The position numbers and the translations under genes are program-made. The notes under the pieces were generated by a model, which was not told the DNA's origin, made no database searches, and saw nothing but the letters and a program-made list of their open reading frames with translations. DNA of 64,000 bases from Hallella seregens ATCC 51272 (lineage in GTDB: Bacteria > Bacteroidota > Bacteroidia > Bacteroidales > Bacteroidaceae): assembly GCF_000518545.1 (NCBI RefSeq), contig NZ_JADU01000006.1:102606-166605 (forward strand), in the 5' to 3' direction. Shown here in pieces: positions 51,137 through 63,727 of the stretch (the first letter of the stretch is position 1; each line of letters starts with the position of its first letter).

Positions 51137-54100
51137 ATGAACTTCAACAACATTTTGAAATCGCTTTTCGGCGACAAGTCAAGCCGAGACATGAAGCTTA
51201 TCCAGCCCCTTGTGGAGCAGGTGAAGGCCGTCTATCCCGACATCGAGAAACTCAGCCACGACGAACTGCGTGCCAAGAGCCGGGAAATGCGCCGCCACGT
51301 GCAGGACGCCGCCAAGCCTTACCTCGACAAAATAGCCGAGCTCAAGGGCCGCATCGAGGACACGCCCATCGATGAACGCGAGCCCATCTTCGACGAAATC
51401 GACAAGCAGGACAAGGAAATGCTCGACGCCCTGGAGCAGGTTCTCAACGAGGTGATGCCCACAGCCTACAGCATTGTCAAGGACACCGCACGCCGCTTTG
51501 CCGAGAACGACGAGGTGGTGGTCACGGCCACCGACTTCGACCGTGAGCTCGCCGCCAATCCTGCCAACGACTTTATCACCATCGACGGCGACAAAGCCGT
51601 CTACCACAACGAGTGGACGGCCGGCGGAAACAAGATGAAATGGGACATGGTGCACTACGACGTGCAGATCTTTGGCGGCATCGCCCTGCATCAAGGAAAG
51701 ATTGCAGAGATGGCGACGGGCGAGGGAAAGACCCTCGTGGCCACGCTTCCCGTGTTCCTTAATGCCCTGACAGGCAACGGCGTGCACATGGTCACGGTGA
51801 ACGACTACCTGGCCAAGCGCGACTCCGAATGGATGGGGCCGCTCTACGAGTTCCACGGCCTTTCGGTCGATTGCATCGACAAACACCAGCCCAACTCCGA
51901 GGCGAGGCGCAAGGCCTATCAGGCTGACATCACTTTCGGAACCAACAATGAGTTCGGTTTCGACTACCTGCGCGACAACATGGCCCTCTCGCCCAAGGAC
52001 CTTGTGCAGCGTCGCCACAACTTCGCCATCGTGGACGAGGTGGACTCCGTGCTCATCGACGACGCGCGGACGCCGCTCATCATCTCGGGCCCCATCCCCA
52101 AAGGCGACGACCAGATGTTCGAGGAATACCAGCCGCTGGTGGAGCGTCTCTACGAGGTGCAGCGCAAACAGGCCACCGAACTGCTGGCCGAGGCACGACA
52201 GAAAATCAACGAAGGCCGCGAGAAGAAAGACCAGAACCTCACCGACGAGGGCTTCCTCTGCCTCTTCCGCTCCTATAAAGCCTTGCCCAAGAACAAGGCC
52301 CTCATCAAGTATCTCTCCGAGGAAGGCATCAAGTCGGGCTTGCAGAGGACCGAGGAAATCTACATGGAGAACAACAACCGACGCATGCCCGAGGCCGTCA
52401 AGCCCCTGTACTTCGTGGTCGACGAGAAGATGAACAGCGCCGATCTGACCGACAAAGGCACTGACTGGCTGGCCCATCAAGTGAACGATCAAGACCTCTT
52501 TGTGCTGCCCGACATCGCTTCGCAGCTCTCCGCCCTCGAGGCCGAGACCGGCCTCGACGACCAGCAACGCCTCGACCGCAAGGACGATTTGCTCAACCAC
52601 TACGCCGTGCAGAGCGACCGTGTGCACACCCTGCAGCAGCTGCTCAAGGCCTACACCATGTTCAACAAGGACGACGAGTACGTGGTGATGAACGGCGAAG
52701 TGAAGATCGTGGACGAGCAGACGGGCCGCATTATGGAGGGACGACGCTGGAGCGACGGCCTGCATCAGGCCATCGAAGCCAAGGAACACGTGCGCATTGA
52801 GGCCGCCACGCAGACCTTTGCCACCATTACTCTGCAGAACTATTTCCGTATGTATCACAAGCTGGCCGGCATGACCGGCACGGCAAGCACCGAGGCCGGC
52901 GAGTTCTGGGACATCTACAAGCTCGACGTGGTGGAGATTCCCACCAACCGTCCCATCGCCCGCCACGACCTCGACGACCGTGTCTACAAGACCAACCGCG
53001 AGAAATACCGTGCCGTCATCGAGGAGATTGAGGAGATGCGCCAGCAGGGACGGCCCTGCCTCGTGGGCACCACGTCGGTCGAAATCAGCGAACTTCTCTC
53101 CAAGATGCTCACCATGCGGAAGGTGCCCCACCAGGTGCTCAACGCCAAGCTGCACCAGAAAGAGGCGCAGATCGTGGCCGAGGCCGGCAAGTCGGTCAAC
53201 GGACTGGGAGCCGTAACCATCGCTACCAACATGGCCGGCCGCGGTACCGACATCAAGCTCAGCCCCGAGGTGAAGGCCGCAGGAGGCCTCGCCATCATCG
53301 GCACCACCCGCCACGAGAGCCGCCGTGTGGACCGACAGCTGCGCGGACGCGCCGGCCGTCAGGGTGACCCGGGTTCGTCGGTGTTCTACGTCTCGCTCGA
53401 GGACGACCTCATGCGCAAGTTCGGAAGCGAGCGCATTGCCAAGGTCATGGACCGCCTCGGCTTCGAGGACGGCGAGCGAATAGAGAGTTCCATGATCTCC
53501 AGAAGCATTGAGCGGGCCCAGAAAAAGGTGGAGGAAAACAACTTCGGAATCCGCAAACACTTGCTCGAATACGACGACGTGATGAACAAGCAGCGCACCG
53601 TCATCTACGAGAAACGCCGCCACGCACTCATGGGCGAGCGTATCGGCATGGACATCACCAACGTCATCTGGGACCGTGTGGTGAGCATTGTCGACAACAA
53701 CGACTACGCAGGGGCCAAGGAAGCCTTCTTCGAGGTGCTGTCTATGGAGATTCCTTTCACCGCCGAAGAGTTCGACAACAGCAACAAGGCCGACCTGCAG
53801 GAGCGTGCTTTCCAGAGTGCCATGGCCGCCTTCAAGCGCAAGACAGACCGCATTCAGGCCGACGCCTACCCCGTCATCAAGGAGGTGTACGAGCACCAGG
53901 GCGAGCAGTTCCAGTTCATTCTTGTGCCCATTACCGACGGCCGCCACGTGGTGCAGCTGCGCGTCAACCTGAAGGAAGCCTACGAAACCGAGGCCAAAAA
54001 CATCGTCAGAGAGTTCGAGAAGTTCGTCATGCTCAGCATCATCGACGACGACTGGAAGGAAAATCTGCGCCAGCTCGACGAGTTGCGCCACAGCGTGCAG

Positions 54101-54472
54101 AACGCTTCCTACGAGCAAAAAGACCCGCTGCTCATCTTCAAACTCGAGAGCGCGAAGCTCTGGGACAGCATGATCGACGACATGAACAACCGCATCTCGA
54201 GCTTCCTCATGCGCGGACAGATACCCGTGCAGACCCAGCAGCAGGTGCAGCAGGCCGCTCCCGAGGAGCAGCGCAGCCAGCGTTACAACGAGCAGAAAGA
54301 CGACTTCGACGAGATACGCAGCAGTCAGCAGGCCGCCGCCAGCCAGGACACGCGCGAGCCCGTGCGCCGGCGCGAGCCCGTGGTGCACGACAAAATGCCG
54401 CGTCCCAACGACCCCTGCCCCTGCGGCAGCGGCCTGAAGTTCAAGAACTGCCACGGCAAGGGCCTCAGCTAA
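51137..54472 (+). CDS. secA: Preprotein translocase ATPase SecA
   Basis: 1111 residues, long as usual for Bacteroidetes. Walker A in [19 protein letters not shown]-like [20 protein letters not shown], helicase motif [15 protein letters not shown] and [13 protein letters not shown], and a C-terminal zinc SEC-C motif [16 protein letters not shown]. Extra residues relative to E. coli lie in the preprotein cross-linking and two-helix regions. It drives export through SecYEG with ATP. A long hairpin terminator follows. Confidence 0.98.
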   Translation: MNFNNILKSLFGDKSSRDMKLIQPLVEQVKAVYPDIEKLSHDELRAKSREMRRHVQDAAKPYLDKIAELKGRIEDTPIDEREPIFDEIDKQDKEMLDALEQVLNEVMPTAYSIVKDTARRFAENDEVVVTATDFDRELAANPANDFITIDGDKAVYHNEWTAGGNKMKWDMVHYDVQIFGGIALHQGKIAEMATGEGKTLVATLPVFLNALTGNGVHMVTVNDYLAKRDSEWMGPLYEFHGLSVDCIDKHQPNSEARRKAYQADITFGTNNEFGFDYLRDNMALSPKDLVQRRHNFAIVDEVDSVLIDDARTPLIISGPIPKGDDQMFEEYQPLVERLYEVQRKQATELLAEARQKINEGREKKDQNLTDEGFLCLFRSYKALPKNKALIKYLSEEGIKSGLQRTEEIYMENNNRRMPEAVKPLYFVVDEKMNSADLTDKGTDWLAHQVNDQDLFVLPDIASQLSALEAETGLDDQQRLDRKDDLLNHYAVQSDRVHTLQQLLKAYTMFNKDDEYVVMNGEVKIVDEQTGRIMEGRRWSDGLHQAIEAKEHVRIEAATQTFATITLQNYFRMYHKLAGMTGTASTEAGEFWDIYKLDVVEIPTNRPIARHDLDDRVYKTNREKYRAVIEEIEEMRQQGRPCLVGTTSVEISELLSKMLTMRKVPHQVLNAKLHQKEAQIVAEAGKSVNGLGAVTIATNMAGRGTDIKLSPEVKAAGGLAIIGTTRHESRRVDRQLRGRAGRQGDPGSSVFYVSLEDDLMRKFGSERIAKVMDRLGFEDGERIESSMISRSIERAQKKVEENNFGIRKHLLEYDDVMNKQRTVIYEKRRHALMGERIGMDITNVIWDRVVSIVDNNDYAGAKEAFFEVLSMEIPFTAEEFDNSNKADLQERAFQSAMAAFKRKTDRIQADAYPVIKEVYEHQGEQFQFILVPITDGRHVVQLRVNLKEAYETEAKNIVREFEKFVMLSIIDDDWKENLRQLDELRHSVQNASYEQKDPLLIFKLESAKLWDSMIDDMNNRISSFLMRGQIPVQTQQQVQQAAPEEQRSQRYNEQKDDFDEIRSSQQAAASQDTREPVRRREPVVHDKMPRPNDPCPCGSGLKFKNCHGKGLS

Positions 54473-54507
54473 AGGCCCCCGCCCGCGGCCCATCCACCCA
54501 TCCACCC

Positions 54508-54561
54508 GAAAAGGAGACCCCACCGCCACTCGCCCTGCGACGGCCGTGCGGTCTCCTTTTC
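54508..54561 (+). terminator. Hairpin terminator after secA
   Basis: GAAAAGGAGACC (54508-54519) pairs exactly with GGTCTCCTTTTC (54550-54561). The loop is 30 bases, and the right arm itself supplies the T run. The next gene starts 23 bases later. Confidence 0.7.
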
Positions 54562-54584
54562 CCGTTCCAACCCATCATCCCGAC

Positions 54585-55337
54585 ATGCAAATCCAACTCC
54601 ACCAACTCCTCAAAACCTTCGGCGACAAAACGGCCGTAGACATCCCTTCGTTCACCGTCGGCCACGGCGACATCCTCGGACTCGTGGGCAACAACGGCGC
54701 GGGCAAGACCACGCTCTTCCGTCTTGTGCTCGACTTGCTCAAGGCCGACGCGGGCCAGGTGACGCTGCTGCCCGCCCCCACGGCCGGCCAACCCGACCCC
54801 GAGCCCATCCTGCCCGCCCAGTCGGAGGCCTGGAAATCGCTCACCGGAGCCTACATCGACGAGCGTTTCCTCATCGACTTCCTCACGCCCGAGGAGTATC
54901 TCGACTTCATTGCCCGCATCAGCGGACTGCCCGCCATCGACTGGAACCACCCCGAAAGCTCGGCCGTGGCCCCGTTCCTGCCCTTCGCCCACGACGAGGT
55001 GTTCGGCCAGAAGAAGCTCATCCGCAACCTCAGCGCGGGCAACAAACAGAAAGTAGGCATCATTTCCGTGCTCTTCTCCCGCCCCGAGCTGGTGGTTCTC
55101 GACGAGCCGTTCAACTTTCTCGACCCCTCGAGCCAGAACCTTTTGAAGAAGCTCCTCCTCGACCACCACGCCGCTACAGGGGCCACCATCCTCGTGAGCA
55201 GCCACAACCTGCAGCACACCATCGACATCAGCACGCGCGTGGCCCTGCTCGAACACGGCCGCATCATCGAGGACCTGCCCAACACCTCCGGCTCGGCCAC
55301 CCGGCGGCTGGAGGAATATTTCGAAGCCCAGGCATAG
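54585..55337 (+). CDS. ABC transporter ATP-binding protein, no permease beside it
   Basis: Start at 54585 (MQIQLHQLLKTFGDKTAVD), 250 residues; an upstream frame extension overlaps the secA terminator and is rejected. Walker A GLVGNNGAGKTTLF, signature LSAGNKQKVGI (a variant of LSGGQ), Walker B ELVVLDEPFNFLD and H-loop LVSSHNLQ. It is of the ABC-2 export type. Such ATPases normally sit next to a membrane permease gene; none is present on either side, only a repeat array and an esterase on the other strand. Partner and substrate are unknown. Confidence 0.9.
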   Translation: MQIQLHQLLKTFGDKTAVDIPSFTVGHGDILGLVGNNGAGKTTLFRLVLDLLKADAGQVTLLPAPTAGQPDPEPILPAQSEAWKSLTGAYIDERFLIDFLTPEEYLDFIARISGLPAIDWNHPESSAVAPFLPFAHDEVFGQKKLIRNLSAGNKQKVGIISVLFSRPELVVLDEPFNFLDPSSQNLLKKLLLDHHAATGATILVSSHNLQHTIDISTRVALLEHGRIIEDLPNTSGSATRRLEEYFEAQA

Positions 55338-55355
55338 CCGGGCAGCCCATGCGAA

Positions 55356-55597
55356 CGGCCCGCGGCGGCGACACGGGGCGGCCGACCCGCCACCATGACA
55401 CGGCCGCAACACCTCTGCCATGCGGCTGCGACACTACCGTCAGGCCGCACCTCCTCCACCACCGTGCCGGAATCCCCAAACGACGACGGCGTAATCGCAT
55501 TGCGGTTACGCCGTCGTCGCGTCTCGATCACACCGTCATCGCCGCGCCGTTGCACCGTTATCGCAACGCCTCCGCGGCCTTTTCGCCGGCGCCCCCC
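55356..55597. repeat. 22-bp periodic array, about eleven units, with a long palindrome
   Basis: From 55356 the sequence divides into eleven 22-base units, most starting RSSGNNNN (GCGGCCGA, ACGGCCGC, GCGGCTGC, GCCGTCGT, ACCGTCAT, ACCGTTAT). Inside it, 55481-55499 and 55501-55519 form a 19-bp inverted repeat around a single T with one mismatch. The array fills the gap between the ABC ATPase gene and the convergent esterase gene. No gene is supported. Confidence 0.82.
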
Positions 55598-55614
55598 ACG
55601 CTGCGGGCCGGGCG

Positions 55615-58505
<2,891 letters not shown>

Positions 58506-58643
58506 GCCGTCAACCCCAGCCGAAACCCTAAACCCACCAAGCCAAGCCCTTGGCAGCCCCGCTGTCCAAGGACGGCGGAGCCTGCATGGAGCCGAAGCCC
58601 AGCCTCTGGGACGACGACAACGACGAAGAATAACCTGCAAACC

Positions 58644-58675
58644 AACGCCCCGGACTCACAAACCGGGGCGTTTTT
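58644..58675 (+). terminator. Intrinsic terminator after the symporter gene
   Basis: AACGCCCCGG (58644-58653) pairs perfectly with CCGGGGCGTT (58663-58672), followed by a T run to 58675. The 140 bases between the stop and this hairpin hold no supported gene. Confidence 0.85.
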
Positions 58676-58699
58676 GATGGCCGTATCGGGATTTTTCCG

Positions 58700-58707
58700 T
58701 ACTTTTG
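58700..58707 (+). promoter_or_regulatory. -7 element of the tyrosine phosphatase gene
   Basis: TACTTTTG matches TAnnTTTG; leader of about 65 bases to the ATG at 58777. Confidence 0.6.
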
Positions 58708-58776
58708 CAATTCCTCTGCCGACGGCACGCCGCGGAATCGTTCCGCCGCCAACCGCCGGGCAAGAACCACACCACC

Positions 58777-59268
58777 ATGACAAAAAAAGGAAAATTCTCG
58801 GTGCTTTTCATCTGTCTGGGCAACATTTGCCGGTCGCCGGCGGCCCAGGGCATTCTGGAAAAGATGGTGCGCCAGCGCGGCCTCGACCATCTGGTCCATA
58901 TCGACTCGGCCGGCATCGGCGGCTGGCACGTGGGGCAGCTGCCCGACGAGCGCATGCGCAGCCACGGCCGCGCGCACGGCTACGAGTTCGACCACAGGGC
59001 GCGGCAGTTCGACGCCCGCACCGACCTGGACCGCTTCGACCTCATCGTCACCATGGACGACGACAACTATGAGGCCGTGATGTCGCGCACGCGCACCCCG
59101 GAACAGCGCGCCCGCGTGACACCCGTGAGCACGCTGTTCAACGCTTATGCCGGCCATGCCAGCGTGCCCGACCCCTACTATGGCGGCGCGGCCGGCTTCG
59201 AGCTGGCCATCAGCCTCATCGAGGACGCCTGCCAGACGCTCATCGACAAGTACCTGGCCAAACGCTGA
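58777..59268 (+). CDS. Low-molecular-weight protein tyrosine phosphatase
   Basis: Start at 58777 (MTKKGKFSVLFICLGNICRSP), 163 residues, the usual size. The P-loop is CLGNICRS (C-x5-R), with the nucleophile Cys near residue 13, and the general acid Asp is in PDPYYGG near 130. Family members dephosphorylate tyrosine on kinases of capsule or polysaccharide export, or small substrates such as arsenate. No kinase or capsule gene is nearby, so the target is unknown. The HAD gene starts five bases after its stop. Confidence 0.93.
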   Translation: MTKKGKFSVLFICLGNICRSPAAQGILEKMVRQRGLDHLVHIDSAGIGGWHVGQLPDERMRSHGRAHGYEFDHRARQFDARTDLDRFDLIVTMDDDNYEAVMSRTRTPEQRARVTPVSTLFNAYAGHASVPDPYYGGAAGFELAISLIEDACQTLIDKYLAKR

Positions 59269-59272
59269 TCCC

Positions 59273-59905
59273 ATGTACAAGCTCTACATTCTCGACTTCG
59301 ACGGCACCGTGGCCGACACCAACCGAATCATCACCGACACCATGCAGGCCACCCTGCGCGAGGCCGGTCTGCCCGCGCGCAGCCACGAGGCGTGCAGCCA
59401 AACCATCGGACTGCCGCTGGCCGAAGGCTTCCGCATGCTGATGCCTCTCACCGAGACGCAGGTACAGGCGTGCGTCGACATCTACCGCCGACGCTTTGCC
59501 GCCAGCCAGAAGCCGGGCGTGGCGCCCCTGTTTCCCGGGGCCGCCGAGGCCATGCGCCGGTGGCACGAGGGCGGCGCGCGGGTGTCGCTGGCCAGCAGCC
59601 GCGGTCACGAGTCGCTCATGGCCTTCGTCCGCGAGATGCAGTTGGGCCGGTACGTCTCGCTCGTGCTGGGCTGCGAGGACGTGGCCCGGCCCAAGCCCGA
59701 CCCCTGCCCCGTGCTCCAGACGCTGGCCCACTTCGGCCTCGACGCGACCGACGCACTGGTCATCGGCGACATGCACTACGACATCCTCATGGGCCGCGGA
59801 GCCGGATGCCGCACCTGCGGCGTGACCTACGGCAATGGCACCGAGGCCGAGTTGCGCGCCGCAGGAGCCGACATCATCACCGACTCGCTACTCTCCATCG
59901 ACTGA
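59273..59905 (+). CDS. HAD-family phosphatase, phosphoglycolate-phosphatase-like
   Basis: Start at 59273 (MYKLYILDFDGTVADTNRI), 210 residues. Motif I LDFDGTVADT, motif II VSLASSRGH, the lysine in ARPKPDPCPVL, and motif IV VIGDMHYDILMG. A helical cap lies between motifs I and II. It is the second HAD phosphatase of this type in the window (compare 35618-36262) and only moderately similar to it. Co-transcribed with the tyrosine phosphatase gene. Substrate undetermined. Confidence 0.9.
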   Translation: MYKLYILDFDGTVADTNRIITDTMQATLREAGLPARSHEACSQTIGLPLAEGFRMLMPLTETQVQACVDIYRRRFAASQKPGVAPLFPGAAEAMRRWHEGGARVSLASSRGHESLMAFVREMQLGRYVSLVLGCEDVARPKPDPCPVLQTLAHFGLDATDALVIGDMHYDILMGRGAGCRTCGVTYGNGTEAELRAAGADIITDSLLSID

Positions 59906-60217
59906 CCCCACGGAGCCGTCGCACCGCCACCACGCCGCCTATGCTACGCGAATAACCGTTTGCCGCCGTGCGATTACGCCATCGTCGCAGCGCAAGATAA
60001 TTCTTGAAATACAACTTATTGAAAATAAAGAAGTTACCTTATCGCATAAGCCAAACAGGTAACGATTTGGAAACGAGCAGGCTACTTGGCTTCGCTGTTT
60101 TCTGCCTAACAAAGAACGCTTATTATTCTGTTTGCAAAGATAATACTTTCTTACCGAATAATGGTCATTATGATGAGAATAAATATAAAAAAACAGATAA
60201 CTTAATATAATATCATA
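59903..60217. repeat. Gene-free boundary: short 22-bp array then A+T-rich island edge
   Basis: 59903-59990 can be read as four 22-base units of the intergenic repeat family; the last, TGCGATTACGCCATCGTCGC (59969 onward), is the most typical. Directly after it the base composition drops sharply and stays A+T rich through the ATPase genes. A small reading frame (60004-60210) in this stretch has no promoter or family support. A minus-strand TATCTTTG (complement of 60135-60142) is present but points to no gene. No tRNA or attachment-site repeat was recognised. Confidence 0.6.
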
Positions 60218-62125
60218 TCACTTCTGAATAGCATCTTCAAGACTTGGATAACCGCCAGCACCTCTATATACATAATTACAAAGTGTGTTGTAAATACTTT
60301 TTATATTTTTTTCTCTTCCAACTACATATTGTGGCACATTAGAAGAGGTAATGTGAAGCAAAGGATTTGAAAAATAATCCATACCATTCAGTGTGTATTT
60401 CACCCACTCAGCACAAAAATAAAAGTGTACCTCCGCATCTATACCATCCTTAGTGAAATGGATAAAAAAATCATTTGAAAGCGTACAATCTGTATATTGG
60501 ACTAGAAATGAAACCGATATTGTTCTCAGTTTTGAAATTTCATCAATAGCTTTTAGCAACTCACTCTTGTATATTGGAGTACGAGCATCGTGATGTGATA
60601 ACGGATTGAGGATTCTCTCCCTATACATCTGTATATCTGGAGTAATATCAGGAATTCCTGTGTCTGAATAAAACTGATTGAGAGCACCCATCATGTTGGA
60701 TAGTTGTTTAGGAGAAGTTTTGGGGAAAGGGGCTCTCTGAAATTCTACTGTAGCATTGAATGGTAGCAATCTTTTAAGCTGCTCTTCACATTCACGTCTT
60801 AATGCATTGGCAGACGCAGCATAGTCACGTTGCTCATAAAAAGCTTTTGCCCTATCAATTGCATTCTGATTATCAACAAGTAGATAGTCTGGTATATTGT
60901 CTATATCATCATTCAAGCAGTATAATTCCTTGAACAACCAGCTGCTATCATGTTTCTGCTGTCTAATCTTTGACCTCAGAATATCGAAGAAGGTGTAATC
61001 ATGCGTGAAAAGTAGTATCTGATAATTACTTTCATAACTCAAAATAATGTCCATTACTTCAAGTCTTGTAGACATATCTAGACTAATCAGCAAATCATCG
61101 AGGAATAGTGCAGAGACACCATCATCCTCGGCACGGTGCATAATTTCGACAACAGCAAAACGCATCGCAATGGCAAGACAAGTAAGTTTTGCCTCATTGA
61201 AAAAGGAGCGAGGATGTAATATGTCATTATGTCCAACAATATGGTTATGGCTGAATTCTGCCTTAACCTTTATTTTGGGAGGTAATATTTTTTTGTTATA
61301 TAATACTCCTGGCCCCATCTGGACATCTGTAATCCTTGCATTCTCATAGTCCATCTGAAGTCTCGCATTCAATTTGAAGCTATTAGAAATCATCTGATTG
61401 GCCTTAGTTTCAATTAGGGTCACATTATTCTTTATCTGTCTGTTAAATTCTTTCAGCAGTCTGGAATAACGTATGTATTCATCAGAAGTCTTCAAAATAT
61501 AATGTGGATTAGAACCTCTCTTTAGATTCTGAAGGTTATTATTTAAATACTTCCACCAGTAGTCAGCTGTCATTACAGATGATTGTGTGCCATCACAGTG
61601 AATGAGTTCCATGGATGGTTGTAAAATTAGAGCTGGGAAAATATCACTGACGAAAATATTGAAGATCTCGGGCTGCTTGCTATTTTTAAAATCGAAGATG
61701 GCAGAAAGAAACTTGTAGTTCATGAAGGTACTAGATCCTGCAGTAATGCTCATAAAAGGGTCTGTAGAAGTATTACACCTGACATTTGAGTCTTCATAAG
61801 ACTTTCTACGACCATCATCTTCAGATATAAATTCTAATTCAACACCAGACCTCTGAGTATCAGGTAAGAATTTGTTACGAAGATTTTCCGTGTTATCTGC
61901 TACAAAATATTTCTGTGCATCATCTATTGTTGGTCTTTTATAACAACTCTGAAACAAGGTATAGATAGCCCAATAGATAGAACTCTTTCCACTACCATTC
62001 TCTCCATACAGAAGCAAATTCTTACCTTCAATATCCATCTTGAAAGGGCGATGGAAAAACTTGAAGTTTTCTATTTTTATGCTATTAATCTTCCACTTTG
62101 TCATGGTCATGGATTTTGTTCGCAA
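60218..62125 (-). CDS. SMC/RecF-type ABC ATPase of a two-gene mobile-island system
   Basis: Up to 635 residues; initiation could be at 62125, 62110 or 62104 (Met 1, 6 or 8), all overlapping the upstream gene. Walker A is LLYGENGSGKSSIYW near residue 40, Walker B ALFLDDLLISLD near 345, and the H-loop ILLFTHDYTFFD near 372. NEAKLTCLAIAMRFAVVEIM before Walker B takes the place of the ABC signature. There is no long coiled coil: the gap of about 300 residues between Walker motifs is only partly helical. Residues of about 400-635 form an extra C-terminal region with no motif I recognise. This is the build of RecF/OLD-like ATPases found in phage-defence and ABC-3C-type systems. Function unproven. 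Confidence 0.8.
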   Translation of the reverse strand: MRTKSMTMTKWKINSIKIENFKFFHRPFKMDIEGKNLLLYGENGSGKSSIYWAIYTLFQSCYKRPTIDDAQKYFVADNTENLRNKFLPDTQRSGVELEFISEDDGRRKSYEDSNVRCNTSTDPFMSITAGSSTFMNYKFLSAIFDFKNSKQPEIFNIFVSDIFPALILQPSMELIHCDGTQSSVMTADYWWKYLNNNLQNLKRGSNPHYILKTSDEYIRYSRLLKEFNRQIKNNVTLIETKANQMISNSFKLNARLQMDYENARITDVQMGPGVLYNKKILPPKIKVKAEFSHNHIVGHNDILHPRSFFNEAKLTCLAIAMRFAVVEIMHRAEDDGVSALFLDDLLISLDMSTRLEVMDIILSYESNYQILLFTHDYTFFDILRSKIRQQKHDSSWLFKELYCLNDDIDNIPDYLLVDNQNAIDRAKAFYEQRDYAASANALRRECEEQLKRLLPFNATVEFQRAPFPKTSPKQLSNMMGALNQFYSDTGIPDITPDIQMYRERILNPLSHHDARTPIYKSELLKAIDEISKLRTISVSFLVQYTDCTLSNDFFIHFTKDGIDAEVHFYFCAEWVKYTLNGMDYFSNPLLHITSSNVPQYVVGREKNIKSIYNTLCNYVYRGAGGYPSLEDAIQK

Positions 62126-62816
62126 AAGACATCAAATTAGTGAACAGAATACGCACTTTACGTACATCGTTCATAACTTCAGTTTTATTATCAAGAAGGG
62201 CATCGAATATAGTATTGACACCATTTTCGTTTATTTGGCTTTTATCCAAAAGAGCTTTCCAAGAATTAAATAAATTCAAGTTGATCCCCATTTCTTTTAG
62301 AGAAGGTTGCATAATCTGAGCAATGCTTAGAGAATCACGGACATCTGTAAACATACTCAACCGAAGCTGAAAATACTTGTCGTTTATATGCTTAGAAATA
62401 TACATCGACATATTTGAAACTATTAAGGCACTGTAACCGTAAACTCTTTGAGTATCTTGGTCTTCTTTTCTAAATTCAAAGTTCAATAATTGTGTTTTTG
62501 TCAGTTTTTTTCTGAATTTCATTTTGTCCTTGCTGAAGAACAAGGCAACATATCCAGCTATACTACCAATTTCAAACATCAAATAATCATAACTCACTTT
62601 TTTCTGATAATCAGGATTAAGTCCCACATAAAGCCCATCGTCATCCCTCATTTTATTGGTAATAATCTGCGAGTTTGTTAGGAATTTTTCACAATCTATA
62701 GGAACAAAGATAAAAGGAGCCCTATTATCCATGTCCATCAAACTCCACTTCTGCTCAACTTGAGAGCGGTTGTAGACAAAGCCGATATCACCAATACGAA
62801 GCCTATCTTCAGACAT
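62085..62816 (-). CDS. Protein of unknown function, partner of the SMC/RecF-type ATPase
   Basis: 243 residues, no signal peptide, membrane segment or recognised catalytic motif. Visible features are an N-terminal RLRIGDIGFVYNRSQVEQKW, a central region with FEIGSIAGYVALFFSKDKMKF and a Lys-rich stretch, and a helical C-terminal half. The 3' end overlaps the ATPase gene by 20-41 bases depending on the start used, so the two are made together. A promoter at 62844-62876 precedes it. It could be a middle component of an ABC-3C-like system. A weak resemblance to the C-terminal part of restriction specificity subunits is too faint to rely on. Confidence 0.72.
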   Translation of the reverse strand: MSEDRLRIGDIGFVYNRSQVEQKWSLMDMDNRAPFIFVPIDCEKFLTNSQIITNKMRDDDGLYVGLNPDYQKKVSYDYLMFEIGSIAGYVALFFSKDKMKFRKKLTKTQLLNFEFRKEDQDTQRVYGYSALIVSNMSMYISKHINDKYFQLRLSMFTDVRDSLSIAQIMQPSLKEMGINLNLFNSWKALLDKSQINENGVNTIFDALLDNKTEVMNDVRKVRILFTNLMSFANKIHDHDKVED

Positions 62817-62843
62817 CTATCATTATAAATGTTTAATAGATTG

Positions 62844-62876
62844 CAAAGATACTGTTTTTTATCAAGAAATTGCAAA
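62844..62876 (-). promoter_or_regulatory. Promoter of the two-gene ATPase operon
   Basis: On the minus strand: TTTG (complement of 62873-62876), 21 bases, then TATCTTTG (complement of 62844-62851). It is near consensus, about 28 bases upstream of the ATG at 62816. Confidence 0.7.
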
Positions 62877-62923
62877 TAAACTCGGATTTCTGCGTAATAT
62901 GATGTATTCTTTATTGCTGCGAG

Positions 62924-63727
62924 TTACATTCTTCTCCCTCGCTTCTTTCTGTTCGCTTGATTTCTTAGTTTGCGCTGCCACGCTGCTTCGGCATAGTCAT
63001 CGCCCTGTACGGTTGGTGTAATCAAATCGCCCAACCCTTCCATTAGTTCATCGGCTGCGCTAACTATGGTGTCTGCCACTGCACCAATGGAGTTCTGCGC
63101 TCGTGGAGTGTCGTTGTCTCGTGAAATTGAGGAACGGCTTGGAGGTACGAGTTGGTAACCTGTCTCAGGTTGTTCTTTCTTTTCTGTTAGTCCTTGTACT
63201 GTTTGATGCGGTTTCTTTGGTTCTTTCTTGTTGGCAGTCTCAAAGTTTTTCTGCAAGGAACGGTAGCCGAACTCCCTGCCGATTTCGGAAGCCTTGAACG
63301 ATTGTCCACCAAATGAGAACTTCAAGCCATAGACCTTGCCTTGCTTGTTCTTCATGCGCTCTATGACGACGCCGCTCTTGTTCAATTCATAGAGAAACAT
63401 GGAATGCCCTGTGGTGCCTGTGCCTTTGTACTTATCAAGCAAGGCATAGCAAATCTTCTGCACCTGCTGCTTTGTCTGTTCTCTCGTTAGATTGGCTTTT
63501 GACTTTTGGTATTTCTTTTCCGCCTTGACCTCCTTTGCGATAGTCAAGTTTTTCTCCCTGCTTATTTCCTCCGCCACTCTCGCTGCCTTGTTGCTCACAA
63601 AGGTGGTATCATAGACCTCTCCATACAGACTGATACGGTTGGCAATGATGTGAATGTGTCTATTATCGGTGTCCTTGTGCGTTACCGCCACCTGGAAAAG
63701 CCACTCTACTTTGACCCCTTTGGCCAA
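62924..63727 (-). pseudogene. Relaxase/mobilisation protein, N-terminus removed by an IS21-type insertion
   Basis: 267 codons remain. VAVTHKDTDNRHIHIIANRI carries the HUH metal motif of MobA/MobP-type relaxases, followed by GEVYDTTFVSNKAARVAEEISREKNL and a basic C-terminal tail ending RKKRGRRM. A full relaxase should have 60-100 residues, including the catalytic Tyr, before the HUH motif; here the frame begins inside the IS end, and MAKGVK is encoded by the IS terminal repeat. Plasmid or element mobilisation would therefore be lost unless an intact copy exists elsewhere. It marks the block as a mobilisable element. Confidence 0.8.

Noticed and set aside
51179..54529. A minus-strand open frame of over 1,100 codons opposite secA
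   Set aside because: It mirrors secA in a G+C-rich stretch, has low-complexity His/Val/Leu composition, no family motif and no promoter; it is a shadow of the real gene. The same applies to long frames opposite glnS, the gcv genes, the gene at 42502-44643 and the symporter gene.
58588..58633. Short acidic frame (MEPKPSLWDDDNDEE) between the symporter gene and its terminator
   Set aside because: Fifteen codons with no ribosome site or promoter; too little evidence to call a gene, though it lies before a terminator.
60004..60210. 68-codon plus-strand frame left of the ATPase genes
   Set aside because: No promoter, no recognisable family, and composition like A+T-rich non-coding sequence; it lies at the island edge.
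62085..62816. Restriction specificity subunit
   Set aside because: A short stretch (about residues 75-115) recalls the conserved region of S subunits, but the protein is half the usual length, lacks the paired layout, and no methylase or restriction subunit is nearby.
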